DNA from: Acidimicrobiia bacterium
GTDB taxonomy: Bacteria > Actinomycetota > Acidimicrobiia > Acidimicrobiales > JAHEJN01
Assembly: GCA_029861625.1 (NCBI GenBank)
Contig: JAOTZB010000003.1
Span: 1 to 42,804 of the forward strand
Direction: 5' to 3'
Length of the DNA stretch: 42,804 nt
Under the pieces are notes generated by a model that saw only the letters and a program-made list of their open reading frames with translations, ran no database searches and had not been told where the DNA came from. Positions 1-7,841 of this stretch are shown in pieces (the first letter of the stretch is position 1; every line of letters begins with the position of its first letter). The translations under genes and the position numbers were made by a program.

Positions 1-650
1 GCCGCGGCCTCGTCGTATCGACCCTGGTCGTTGAGGAGCACTGCCCGGAAGACCCGGGCATCGGGAAAGCGCGGGTCGGCGACGACTGCGGCGTCGAGGA
101 GCGCTTCGACCTCGGATTCGACCTGGGGTGACGCGTCGGACAAGAAGATGTACCAGCCCTTGTAGGTGAGAGCCTCGACGTTCGATGGCTGCTGTTCGAG
201 GACCTCGTCGTAGCGCTCGATGGCGGCTTCGAGCTCGCCCTGAGCACCCAGGTCGGCCGCTTCGAGCAACGTCGTCCGCACCGACGTTCGGATGTCACCG
301 GTAGCCGACTCGGTCGCACCACGGAAGCCGACGGATCGGGCGAGCAGGAATCCGGCGATAGTCGCGACGGCGAGAGCTCCGACGAGCACGACCGCTGTCC
401 TGGCGCGACTCCGGGGCGGCGCCGCCGAACGGATCGCGGCCTTGCCGGCGTCGATGGCGCGGAGGACCTCGGCGGCGCGCCTCGTGTAGTCGTCTCGCAA
501 TGCGGCGTGGTCGGCCTCGTCGATGTCACCCGCGGCGAGCTCGGCCTCGAGATCGTCGAGCGACCGGAGGAGGAACGATCGTTGCTCCTCCAGCTCTGCC
601 AGCTCGTCGGGACCGAGCCGGCGGACGCGAGCGGTCGGCTCAGCCGCCAC
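1..650 (-). CDS. CcmI-like TPR protein of cytochrome c maturation (partial, C-terminus off window)
   Basis: Read on the minus strand from a GTG at 650, which overlaps the end of ccmH by 11 bases; the frame stays open to base 1, so about 216 residues are visible and the end is missing. The N-terminus is a charged helical segment (LAELEEQRSFLLRSLDDLEA), followed by a single hydrophobic stretch (VVLVGALAVATIAGFLLA). TPR-like helices follow, with residues such as GELEAAIERYDEVLEQQPSN and a second repeat near the edge. A membrane anchor followed by periplasmic TPRs is the layout of CcmI/CycH, which presents apocytochrome c to the CcmF/H heme ligase. Its place as last gene of a ccm operon supports the role. 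Similarity of the TPR part alone would not distinguish it from other TPR proteins. Confidence 0.8.
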   Translation of the reverse strand, partial: MAAEPTARVRRLGPDELAELEEQRSFLLRSLDDLEAELAAGDIDEADHAALRDDYTRRAAEVLRAIDAGKAAIRSAAPPRSRARTAVVLVGALAVATIAGFLLARSVGFRGATESATGDIRTSVRTTLLEAADLGAQGELEAAIERYDEVLEQQPSNVEALTYKGWYIFLSDASPQVESEVEALLDAAVVADPRFPDARVFRAVLLNDQGRYDEAA

Positions 651-1113
651 GGCGTCGGGCCTGGTCGACCAGCACGACATCGGCATCGGTCGCCATCGCA
701 GGGGCAGCGCGGCGCCATCGCGAGAACGCAAACCCCAGGACGACGATGGCAGCTGCCACGCCGACGATCGGGATGATCCACACCAGCCCCTCGAGGCCCG
801 ATCCTGACGGCGTGAGCAGGATCGACGAGCCGTAGCGATCGACGTACACCTGCTGGATCGCCTCGTCGGACTCCCCAGCGTCGACCCGCACCGCGATGTC
901 GGCGCGGATCTCGCGTGCGATCGCCACGTCGGACTCGGCGACCGACTGGCCCGAACACTGTGGGCACCGGATCGAACGGGCGAGATCGAACACCCGGTCG
1001 GCGTTCGTCGTCGATCCGCCCTCGTCGAGCGTGCCGAATGCCAGCGCCGCGACGGCGACGATGGCGATGAGCGTCCACGACACCGTCGTCCGGAGGCGAG
1101 TGTCAGTGCTCAT
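640..1113 (-). CDS. ccmH: CcmH, cytochrome c maturation thiol-disulfide/heme ligation subunit
   Basis: A 157-residue protein starting at the ATG that overlaps the ccmG stop (ATGA). Residues 12-28 form a membrane anchor or signal. The redox motif follows at Cys50 and Cys53 within RCPQCSGQSVAESDVAIA, matching the RCxxCxGQSxxxS signature of CcmH. A second hydrophobic helix (LVWIIPIVGVAAAIVVLGFAF) lies near the C-terminus, as is usual for CcmH with its single periplasmic CxxC domain. In System I, CcmH reduces the apocytochrome CXXCH cysteines or resolves mixed disulfides with CcmG, and acts with CcmF in covalent heme attachment. The frame could be extended upstream but would run through ccmG, so the coupled ATG is preferred. 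Confidence 0.93.
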   Translation of the reverse strand: MSTDTRLRTTVSWTLIAIVAVAALAFGTLDEGGSTTNADRVFDLARSIRCPQCSGQSVAESDVAIAREIRADIAVRVDAGESDEAIQQVYVDRYGSSILLTPSGSGLEGLVWIIPIVGVAAAIVVLGFAFSRWRRAAPAMATDADVVLVDQARRRGG

Positions 1114-1718
1114 TCGCCGAGCTCGCCGGTCGGGCTGTAGCGGGCGATCGTGTCGTCGAGCTGGTCGGCGGTCACCTGGCCGATGTACTGCTCGACGACC
1201 ACGCCCGTGGGTGCGATGACGAATGTCGTCGGCGGTGCGCTGACCCCGAAGTCGATCACCGTTGAGGTGGTGTCGGTCGCGATGGCGGGCCAATCGCCGC
1301 CGAGCTCCTCGAAGAAGGCGCGGACGTCGTCTTCCTCGTCGGTCATCGCCACGCCGACGAGCACGGCGTCCCTGTCAGCGTGCCGTTCGACGAACGCTTC
1401 GAGCTCGGGATGCTCACCACGACAGGGCGGGCACCACGACGCGAAGAAGTTCACGACGACCCATCGACCCCGTTGCGCGTCGCTGTCGAACGTGTCGCCG
1501 TCGATGGTCTGACCCGATACCTGCGGCGCGATCTGTCCGAGCAGCTCTCCCCGACCGGGCTGATTCCGTTCGGTGTCGGCGACAGCGAGCACGATCAAGA
1601 GGCCGGCGAGCACGACCGCGACCGGCGCAACGGCCCAGGCCGCGAGCCGCGGTCGGTCCCGCAGCTCGACCTCGGCGACCTCTTCGTCGAGCGATCCGGG
1701 AGGAGTCGGGTCGGTCAC
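1110..1718 (-). CDS. ccmG: CcmG/DsbE-like membrane-anchored thioredoxin
   Basis: A 202-residue protein. The GTG start overlaps the ccmF stop (GTGA), and the end overlaps ccmH (ATGA). Residues about 26-47 are one membrane helix. The rest is a TlpA/ResA-type thioredoxin fold with the active site FFASWCPPCR at Cys96 and Cys99 and a cis-Pro region at SAPPTTFVIAP. CcmG keeps the CcmH and apocytochrome cysteines reduced outside the membrane. Order and overlap with ccmF and ccmH make the assignment firmer than thioredoxin similarity alone. This redoxin has a normal CxxC, unlike the candidate selenoprotein at 24564-25601. Confidence 0.93.
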   Translation of the reverse strand: MTDPTPPGSLDEEVAEVELRDRPRLAAWAVAPVAVVLAGLLIVLAVADTERNQPGRGELLGQIAPQVSGQTIDGDTFDSDAQRGRWVVVNFFASWCPPCRGEHPELEAFVERHADRDAVLVGVAMTDEEDDVRAFFEELGGDWPAIATDTTSTVIDFGVSAPPTTFVIAPTGVVVEQYIGQVTADQLDDTIARYSPTGELGE

Positions 1719-3730
1719 CGGACCGACACCGGTTCTTCGGCTCGGGGGGCGGGCGTCGACGGGCGCAGGGGCCGAGCCTGACCGACCGGCGCCGAGACGG
1801 CCTCGGTCCCACGGCGGCGACGCCCCGGGAAGATGGAGAGCACCGTCCCGATACCCATCACGATGCCGCCCAGCCACAGCCACATGATCATCGGCTGCAC
1901 CGTGGCGCGCACGATGACCGGTCCGTCGTCGGTGGGGAGAGAGATGATGGCGAGCTGCACGTCCTCGACGAGCGTGCTGCGGGTATCCGGGTCACCGATC
2001 ACCCGGCCGCTGACCTTGAATCGGTCGAGACTCGGCACGAGGGTCTGGCCATCGACGGACACGGTGACCTGGCTGCGGAGCTTCTCGACCGAGTCGATCT
2101 CGTCGAACCGCTCGTAGGTGAGCGTGTGCCCGGAGATGGTGGCCGACTCGCCCTGGAACAGCTCGAACTCGGCCTGACTCAGATAGGAGTTGCTGGCGGC
2201 GAGCGCGACTGCGACGAGGACGACGCCGAGGTGAACGATCATGCCGCCGTTGGTGCGGCCGACCAGCCCTCTCCAGCCCTGTCGCCTCGTCGCGAGCACG
2301 ACCGTGCGCAGCGCGGCGCCGGCCGCGAAGCCGCCGAGCCCGAAGGCCAGGAGCGGGGCGAGCCCGCGAGCGCCCGACAACAGCGCCACCACCAGGGAGG
2401 CGACACCGATCCATGCCGGCCATTCGAGCCGGTGCTGTAGCACCTCGCCGGTCGTCTTCCGCCACGGGAGCGCCGGCGCGATGGCCATCAGGAAGAGCAA
2501 CGTCAACCCGATCGGTGTGGCCATGCGGTTGAAGTAGGGCAGGCCGATCGATATCTGCTCGCCGTTCACCGCCTCGAGGATCAGCGGGAACACGGTGCCC
2601 AGCAGGACCACGAAGGCGAACGCACCGAACATCAGGTTGTTGGCGAGGAACGCCCCCTCCCGCGAGATGGGGGAGTCGACACGGCCCGGCGAACGGAGCA
2701 AATCGCCACGCCAGCCGATGAGGCCCACCGTGACGATCACGATGAGCGCGAAGAACCCGAGCAGCGTCGGACCGATACCCGACTCACTGAATGCGTGGAC
2801 GGAGTCGAGCACGCCCGACCGGGTGATGAACGTGCCGAGGATCGTCAGCGAGAAGGTGGCGCACACGAGCGAGAGGTTCCACACCCGGAGCATGCCGCGC
2901 CGCTCCTGCACCATCACCGAGTGCAGGTAGGCGGTACCGGTCAGCCACGGCAGGATCGACGCGTTCTCGACGGGGTCCCAGGCCCAGTAGCCGCCCCATC
3001 CGAGCACGTCGTAGCTCCACCAGGCGCCCAGGACGATGCCGAACGTGAGGAATCCCCACGCGAACAAGGTCCATCGCCGGGTCTCGATGAGCCACCCCTC
3101 GCCGAGGCGGCCCGTCGCCAGTGCCGCAATCGCGAACGCGAACGGCACCGTGAACCCGACATAGCCGAGATAGAGCAGCGGGGGGTGAAAGGCCACGAGC
3201 ACGTTGTTCTGGAGCAACGGGTTGGGGCCGGGGCCGTCGTAGCCGGGCGGCGGATCGAAGGATGCGAAGGGGTTGGCCGGCCCCTCGAATCCCAGGATCG
3301 GACGCAGCATCAGCCCGAAGAAGAAGATGGCGACGACGAACATCGTGAGCAGTGCCCAGGCGACCATGGGATCGGTGAGCCGGCGGCGGAACTTGGTCGC
3401 GACCACGACGAGGTATCCGGCGAGGACGAGGGTCCACAACAGGATCGAGCCCTCGAGCGACGACCACAGCGCGGTGAAGTTGAACAGGGGCGGGGTGCGG
3501 CTGCTGCCGACCTCGGCCACGTACGCGACGCTGAAGTCGCGGGTGATGAGCGCTCGTTCCATCGCGATGAACGCGAGCGCAGCACCCCCCAGTGCGATCC
3601 ATGCGTAGACCCGACCGAGCGGCAGCAGCTCGCGGCGACCCCGGAGCAGTCCGCCCGCCAGGGTGACGGCACCGAGCACCGAGGCCGCGAACGCCAGGGT
3701 GATGGCGCCGGAGCCGAGTGCGAGGTTCAT
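1715..3730 (-). CDS. ccmF: CcmF, heme lyase subunit
   Basis: A 671-residue polytopic membrane protein of normal CcmF length. The tryptophan-rich heme-handling WWD domain is plain: WWSYDVLGWGGYWAWDPVEN followed by ASILPW. Typical flanking motifs are FHPPLLYLGYVGFTVPFAFA before it and FITRSGVLDSVHAF after it. The C-terminal periplasmic region (about residues 520-615) carries the conserved LTYERFD and VRATVQPMIMWLWLGG. CcmF, with CcmH and CcmI, takes heme from holo-CcmE and attaches it to apocytochrome c. It lies 25 bases after ccmE and is coupled to ccmG. The ATG start gives MNLALGSGAITLAF, directly at the first membrane helix. Confidence 0.97.
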   Translation of the reverse strand: MNLALGSGAITLAFAASVLGAVTLAGGLLRGRRELLPLGRVYAWIALGGAALAFIAMERALITRDFSVAYVAEVGSSRTPPLFNFTALWSSLEGSILLWTLVLAGYLVVVATKFRRRLTDPMVAWALLTMFVVAIFFFGLMLRPILGFEGPANPFASFDPPPGYDGPGPNPLLQNNVLVAFHPPLLYLGYVGFTVPFAFAIAALATGRLGEGWLIETRRWTLFAWGFLTFGIVLGAWWSYDVLGWGGYWAWDPVENASILPWLTGTAYLHSVMVQERRGMLRVWNLSLVCATFSLTILGTFITRSGVLDSVHAFSESGIGPTLLGFFALIVIVTVGLIGWRGDLLRSPGRVDSPISREGAFLANNLMFGAFAFVVLLGTVFPLILEAVNGEQISIGLPYFNRMATPIGLTLLFLMAIAPALPWRKTTGEVLQHRLEWPAWIGVASLVVALLSGARGLAPLLAFGLGGFAAGAALRTVVLATRRQGWRGLVGRTNGGMIVHLGVVLVAVALAASNSYLSQAEFELFQGESATISGHTLTYERFDEIDSVEKLRSQVTVSVDGQTLVPSLDRFKVSGRVIGDPDTRSTLVEDVQLAIISLPTDDGPVIVRATVQPMIMWLWLGGIVMGIGTVLSIFPGRRRRGTEAVSAPVGQARPLRPSTPAPRAEEPVSVR

Positions 3731-3755
3731 CGCCGGTGGCCGCGTCGGGGCCGCA

Positions 3756-4343
3756 TCAGCTCGACTCGCTACCCAGGCGCGCGTCGTCGAGGCGGTCCTC
3801 GTTCTGTTCCTCGTACTCGTTGTCGTGCTTCACGAGGATGCGGTCGCTCGAGAAGTAGTAGCCGTCGACGCTGGTGCCGTCGGTGTTGGCGAACGAGACG
3901 CCGACCGGGCTCGACGCATCGACGAAGTTCCCCTCGAGCACGACCGGGATGCCGGCCGCGAAGAGTTGCGGCGGCGAGCCCTCGTGCGCGACGTCGACCT
4001 GGATGTCGTTGAACTCGACGGCGAACAGGACCAGGTCGCCGTCTTGTTCGACGGAGCCGTCGACGACGAGTCCCTGGAGACGGAAACGACTCTCGCCGAG
4101 ATCGTCGCGGTCGGCGACGGCCTCGTCGGCGTTGCGGAAGAACAAGGCTGCGTCGGTGAGGCCCTTGAACAACACGAACCCGACCGCGGCGAAGGCGAGG
4201 ACCGCCAAGGCGGTGGTCAACCAGCGTCGGACCCCGCCGCGTGCTGCACCCGTGCGCTCCGACGGGACGATCGTGTCGCCGCCGGCATCGTCGGTTCGGA
4301 TCTGCTCGACCGAGGCGGCCGGCGGATCACTCAGCCCATCCAT
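3756..4343 (-). CDS. ccmE: CcmE, periplasmic heme chaperone
   Basis: A 195-residue protein with a long cytoplasmic tail, one membrane helix (about residues 41-60) and the CcmE beta-barrel domain. The heme-binding motif is VKHDNEY, with His173 and Tyr177 in the HxxxY spacing of classical histidine-type CcmE, so this is not the cysteine variant of some archaea and sulfate reducers. CcmE receives heme from CcmABCD and delivers it to CcmF. The start overlaps ccmD by 13 bases. The N-terminal extension of about 40 residues before the anchor is longer than in proteobacterial CcmE; an internal start is possible but there is no clear candidate. Confidence 0.95.
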   Translation of the reverse strand: MDGLSDPPAASVEQIRTDDAGGDTIVPSERTGAARGGVRRWLTTALAVLAFAAVGFVLFKGLTDAALFFRNADEAVADRDDLGESRFRLQGLVVDGSVEQDGDLVLFAVEFNDIQVDVAHEGSPPQLFAAGIPVVLEGNFVDASSPVGVSFANTDGTSVDGYYFSSDRILVKHDNEYEEQNEDRLDDARLGSESS

Positions 4344-4468
4344 CGGCGCCGCTCCGGTGGAACCCGACGGGACAGGCTGCGCCCACGGGTCACGAGGCGC
4401 ACCGCGTAGGCGCCGAGAACACCCGCCGCGGCCGACCAGCCCACGATGATGTAGCCCCAGTTGCTCAC
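4331..4468 (-). CDS. ccmD: CcmD-like small membrane protein
   Basis: A 45-codon gene lying exactly between ccmC and ccmE. Its GTG start shares the GTGA overlap with the ccmC stop, and its end overlaps the ccmE start by 13 bases. The product begins VSNWGYIIVGWSAAAGVLGA, one membrane helix, followed by a basic tail (RGRSLSRRVPPERRRWMG). That is the size, topology and gene position of CcmD, which helps release holo-CcmE from the CcmABC complex. Sequence conservation in CcmD is very low, so the call rests on position, coupling and topology. It is short enough to be missed by automatic gene calling. Confidence 0.82.
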   Translation of the reverse strand: MSNWGYIIVGWSAAAGVLGAYAVRLVTRGRSLSRRVPPERRRWMG

Positions 4469-5268
4469 GTTGTCGCTCCGGTCCCGACGGCCTCGGCCCT
4501 GCGAGCTTCGATGGCGTCGGCGAGGGAGTGGTCGAGGAGTTGCTCCTCGAGCCAGGCGACTCGGAACCGGTGCAACATGAACCACACGTAGACGAGCGTG
4601 AACACCACCAGGCCGACCATCAGGGTGAACAGCATGAGATCGTCGATCTTGGGATCGAAGTCGGAGCTGAGCACCGTTGCCTCCTGGTGCAACGTGCGCC
4701 ACCACTTCACGGAGAAGTGCACGAGCGGGATGTCGACGACCGCGATGAGCGCGACGATGGCCGACCGTCGCGACCGGACATGGGTGTCGGCGGGGATACG
4801 ACGGACGGCGAGGTAGCCGAGGAACATCAAGAACAGGACGAGGGTGGTCACCAGGCGGGCATCACCCCACTCCCAGTAGCTGCCCCAGGTGGGACGGCCC
4901 CAGATCATGCCGGTGACCAGTGCGAGGCCGGTGAACAACACGCCGATCTCGGCGGACGACGCCGCCACGAGGTCCCACCACTCGGAGCGCTTCCAGAGAT
5001 ACATGATGCTGCCCATGGCGGTCACACCGAAGGAGAGGTACGCCAGCCAGGCCGACGGCACGTGGACGTACATGAGACGCACCAGGTCGCCCTGGGTCTG
5101 GTCGTCGGGGCTGAGGCCGAGACCGAGCGCGACCAGCCAGCCGATCCCGATGAGCGACAGGATTCCGAACACCCGTGTGCCCTTCGACGCCGTATTGCGG
5201 GGGTCGTCGCCGGAACGCGTCGGGGCGCCCATGCCTGCCCCCGGCGGGTTGGTGGTCGTGTCGGTCAC
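4465..5268 (-). CDS. ccmC: CcmC, heme exporter/handling protein
   Basis: A 267-residue polytopic protein. The GTG start overlaps the ccmB stop (GTGA). The heme-handling WWD motif is WGRPTWGSYWEWGDARLV, the CcmC form, preceded by the conserved histidine segment LMYVHVPSAWLAYLSFG and followed by the second conserved histidine in VHFSVKWWRTLHQ. CcmC binds heme at the outer face and drives its covalent loading onto CcmE. A longer frame with an upstream start exists but would overlap ccmB by about 90 bases. The residue context (VTDTTTNPPG) and the GTGA coupling seen elsewhere in this operon favour the start given. Confidence 0.95.
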   Translation of the reverse strand: MTDTTTNPPGAGMGAPTRSGDDPRNTASKGTRVFGILSLIGIGWLVALGLGLSPDDQTQGDLVRLMYVHVPSAWLAYLSFGVTAMGSIMYLWKRSEWWDLVAASSAEIGVLFTGLALVTGMIWGRPTWGSYWEWGDARLVTTLVLFLMFLGYLAVRRIPADTHVRSRRSAIVALIAVVDIPLVHFSVKWWRTLHQEATVLSSDFDPKIDDLMLFTLMVGLVVFTLVYVWFMLHRFRVAWLEEQLLDHSLADAIEARRAEAVGTGATT

Positions 5269-5948
5269 GACTCCTCCAGGAGTGGACCGAACGCGAACAG
5301 TCCGAGTGCCACATATATGAGGGCGAAGATCGCGAGGAAATTGAACCACGACCACCCGTCGACTGCGACATCACCCAGGGCGGCACCCATGGCGCGGGTC
5401 GCGCCGATGAGCACCGGGGCGAGGACCGGCAACAACAGCATGGGGAGCAGGGATTCCTTGACCCGGAGCCCGGCGGTGAGCACGCCGTACAGCGTGCCAG
5501 CTGCCGAGATGCCAGCGGCCGCGACCACTGCCGATGCGATCAAGAGCCCCCAGCCCGTCAACGTCGTGCCGAAGAAGACGGCGACACCGACGCCCAGGAG
5601 AACCTCGAGCACGATGAGCTGGACGAAGATCGCGCCGGCCTTGCCGACGAAGACCGACGCCGGCCGCATGCCGGCCAGCCGGAGTGCATCGCGGACACCG
5701 TCGTCGGACTCGACTGCGAACGCGCGCTGCACGATGAGCACCGCTGCGAAGAGGACCGCGACCCAGTACAGACCGCTGGTGAGTCGTTGCAGGGTGGTCT
5801 GGTCGCCGTCGAGCGCGAAGCCGAAGATGACCAACAACAGCACCGCGAAGGGAACGACCTGGCTCACGGCGACTCGCGAGCGCAGCTCGAGGCGGAGGTC
5901 CTTGGCGGCGACGAGGGCCGCATCGTTGACGAACGTTCCGTCAGCCAC
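5265..5948 (-). CDS. ccmB: CcmB, ABC transporter membrane subunit of heme handling
   Basis: A 227-residue membrane protein with about six helices. The N-terminus LVAAKDLRLELRSRVAVSQV is typical of CcmB (a K-D-L-x-x-E-x-R segment). The GTG start overlaps the ccmA stop by 8 bases and the end overlaps ccmC (GTGA). With CcmA it forms the ABC module whose ATP hydrolysis releases holo-CcmE from CcmC. The open frame continues far upstream through ccmA in another phase; that part has no conserved character and was not included. Confidence 0.92.
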   Translation of the reverse strand: MADGTFVNDAALVAAKDLRLELRSRVAVSQVVPFAVLLLVIFGFALDGDQTTLQRLTSGLYWVAVLFAAVLIVQRAFAVESDDGVRDALRLAGMRPASVFVGKAGAIFVQLIVLEVLLGVGVAVFFGTTLTGWGLLIASAVVAAAGISAAGTLYGVLTAGLRVKESLLPMLLLPVLAPVLIGATRAMGAALGDVAVDGWSWFNFLAIFALIYVALGLFAFGPLLEES

Positions 5949-6621
5949 CGAAGACCCCCGTGCCGCCCGGTTCGCGCACGCTGTGCACATGCCCGCCCGC
6001 GAGTGAGACCGATCGGTGCGCGAGCTGTTCGGCTCGACCATGGTCGTGTGACGCCACCAACACCGCTGCCCCACCGGCGGCGGCCTGCCGCAGGACCTCG
6101 TCGAGCACGTCGCGCCCGTTCTCGTCGAGGGCAGCGTGGGGCTCGTCGAGCAGCCAGACCTTCGGGCGCTGCGCCAGGAGGACCGCGAGACCGACCCGGC
6201 GCCGCTGCCCTGCCGACAGCCGGGCCACGATGATGTCGGCGAGCCGGGTGTCGAGATCGAGGCGGACCATGGCGGCGTCGGCGTCGGCGCCGGACGCACC
6301 CGTGGCCCGGGCCCAGAAGCGCACGTTGTCACGCACGGTGAGATCGGCGTACAACCCGGTGTCGTGGCCGAGGTAGCCGACCGAGCGGCGGATGACGCGG
6401 CGATCGGCTCGCAGGTCGTGGCCCAGCACACGAGCGTTGCCGGAGTCGACGGGCACGAGGCCGGCACACACCCGCAGCAATGTCGACTTGCCCGCGCCGT
6501 TGGGACCCCGGACCAGGACGATCTCGCCTGCGTCGACATCGAGGTCGAGCCGGGCGAGCGCGGGAAATCGCCCGAGCAGCGCCACGACGCCGCGGAGCGA
6601 GATCACGGTCTCCGATACCAC
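5941..6621 (-). CDS. ccmA: CcmA, ABC ATPase of cytochrome c maturation
   Basis: A 226-residue ATP-binding cassette protein. Walker A is GPNGAGKS, the signature segment is ARLSAGQRRRVGLAVLLAQR, Walker B with the catalytic glutamate is VWLLDEPHAALDENG, and the switch histidine lies in VASHDHG. Length and motif spacing match the short CcmA family. It is the promoter-proximal gene of the ccm operon. The start is GTG at 6621, placed 6 bases after a TAGCCT element, so the message may be leaderless. Like the sortase gene it diverges from, it has no convincing Shine-Dalgarno sequence. Confidence 0.94.
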   Translation of the reverse strand: MVSETVISLRGVVALLGRFPALARLDLDVDAGEIVLVRGPNGAGKSTLLRVCAGLVPVDSGNARVLGHDLRADRRVIRRSVGYLGHDTGLYADLTVRDNVRFWARATGASGADADAAMVRLDLDTRLADIIVARLSAGQRRRVGLAVLLAQRPKVWLLDEPHAALDENGRDVLDEVLRQAAAGGAAVLVASHDHGRAEQLAHRSVSLAGGHVHSVREPGGTGVFGG

Positions 6622-6627
6622 GAATCG

Positions 6628-6633
6628 AGGCTA
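6628..6633 (-). promoter_or_regulatory. Putative -10 element of the ccm operon (leaderless)
   Basis: On the minus strand TAGCCT lies 6 bases before the ccmA GTG. This would place transcription initiation at or beside the start codon. No clear -35 hexamer is visible 16-18 bases upstream. The same arrangement recurs at several other genes in the window, which is the main support. Confidence 0.45.
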
Positions 6634-6697
6634 CTGGCCCCAGGGTCGACCGGCCCATGGCGGCGACCGGTGACCGGGATAGCCCGGGAGCCACCGG

Positions 6698-6703
6698 TAA
6701 CCT
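6698..6703 (+). promoter_or_regulatory. Putative -10 element of the sortase gene (leaderless)
   Basis: TAACCT lies 7 bases before the ATG at 6711. There is no Shine-Dalgarno sequence between them. It stands back to back with the ccm operon element in an 89-base divergent intergenic region. Confidence 0.45.
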
Positions 6704-6710
6704 CGACGGC

Positions 6711-7841
6711 ATGCGAGTGGCACGCCTCCTCGGCGCCATCGGGCGGTTCCTCATCGGTACGGGTGTGGTGATGTTGTTGTTCGTCGCGTACCAGCTGTGG
6801 GGCACCGGCCTCCAACACGCGGCCGCCCAGGACGACCTCGAGGACGACTTCGCCGAGCTCCTGGAGGTCGTCGAACCCGAGGTCGCGCCCGACCAACAGA
6901 CGTCGGTCGCCGCGGTCGAGGGCGGGACCGTACCTGCTGTCGACGCCGAGCTGGTCGACGACTCCGAGACCGACGAGGCGCCGCGATCGGTGTCGAGCGT
7001 CGATGCGCTCGCCGACTTCGACCCGGTGTTCCTCGAGCTGTTGTACCCGTCGAATGGCGAGGTCCTCGGCCGCCTCGACATCCCGCGAATCGGCCTCGAA
7101 GAGTTCTTCGTCGAAGGTGTCGGGGTCGCCGACCTCCGCCGAGGACCGGGCCACTACCGGACGTCTCCCTTGCCGGGGCAGGCCGGAAACGCGGCGATTG
7201 CAGGGCACAGGACGACCTACGGCGCGCCGTTCCACCGGATCGACGAGCTCGAACCGGGCGACGAGATCAACATCACCACCCTCCAGGGTGACTTCACGTA
7301 CCGCGTGATGCCGCAGACGTCGGCCGACGGCGAGACCAAGGGTCATTTCATCGTCAGCCCGAGTGACACGCAGGTACTCGACGACTTCGGTGACGATCGC
7401 CTCACCCTCACGGCCTGTCACCCGAAGTACAGCGCCCGCCAGCGCATCATCGTGGTCGCCGAGCTGGTCGAGGAGCCCGAGCCGACCCCGCCACGGCCCG
7501 AGGTGGTTGCGGCCGCCCAGGCCGAGCTGCTCGCCTCGGAGTACGACGAAGGTGACGACGACGAGCCTCCCGTCGCTGCCGTTGCCGCCGGAGAGAGCGC
7601 CATCGACCAGACACCGTTCTCGTCCGGTGAGGATTCCTTCGGCGAGGGCCTGAACGGCGACCGCGACGCGATCCCGCCGGCGGTCGCGTGGATGACGGCC
7701 GCCGTCGCCCTGTGGATGACAGCCGGCTTCCTCGGCCGACGCTGGCGGCTGCTCCCGACGTACGTACTGGCGCTGGCGCCCGTGGCCGCGCTCTTGTTCA
7801 TGGCCTTCATCCACATCGATCAGGCCATTCCCTCGTACTGA
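6711..7841 (+). CDS. Class E-type sortase with C-terminal membrane extension
   Basis: A 376-residue protein. A membrane helix at residues 11-28 is followed by an acidic linker and the sortase barrel. Catalytic residues are His166 (GNAAIAGHRTTYGAPFH), Cys236 (TLTACHPKYSARQR) and an arginine at 243 or 245, matching the actinobacterial class E pattern. Such enzymes anchor surface proteins with LAxTG-type signals to peptidoglycan. After the catalytic domain there is an acidic, low-complexity stretch of about 70 residues. Two further hydrophobic helices (AVAWMTAAVALWMTAGFLG and LPTYVLALAPVAALLFMAF) then tether the C-terminus, an addition many sortases lack. The next gene overlaps the stop (TGATG), so the two are probably translated together. 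No substrate with an obvious sorting signal is in the window. Confidence 0.9.
   Translation: MRVARLLGAIGRFLIGTGVVMLLFVAYQLWGTGLQHAAAQDDLEDDFAELLEVVEPEVAPDQQTSVAAVEGGTVPAVDAELVDDSETDEAPRSVSSVDALADFDPVFLELLYPSNGEVLGRLDIPRIGLEEFFVEGVGVADLRRGPGHYRTSPLPGQAGNAAIAGHRTTYGAPFHRIDELEPGDEINITTLQGDFTYRVMPQTSADGETKGHFIVSPSDTQVLDDFGDDRLTLTACHPKYSARQRIIVVAELVEEPEPTPPRPEVVAAAQAELLASEYDEGDDDEPPVAAVAAGESAIDQTPFSSGEDSFGEGLNGDRDAIPPAVAWMTAAVALWMTAGFLGRRWRLLPTYVLALAPVAALLFMAFIHIDQAIPSY

Noticed and set aside
5949-6539. N-terminal extension of the ccmB frame through ccmA
   Set aside because: It is Ser/Arg-rich, shadows ccmA and has no membrane or ABC motif; the GTG at 5948 gives a normal CcmB.
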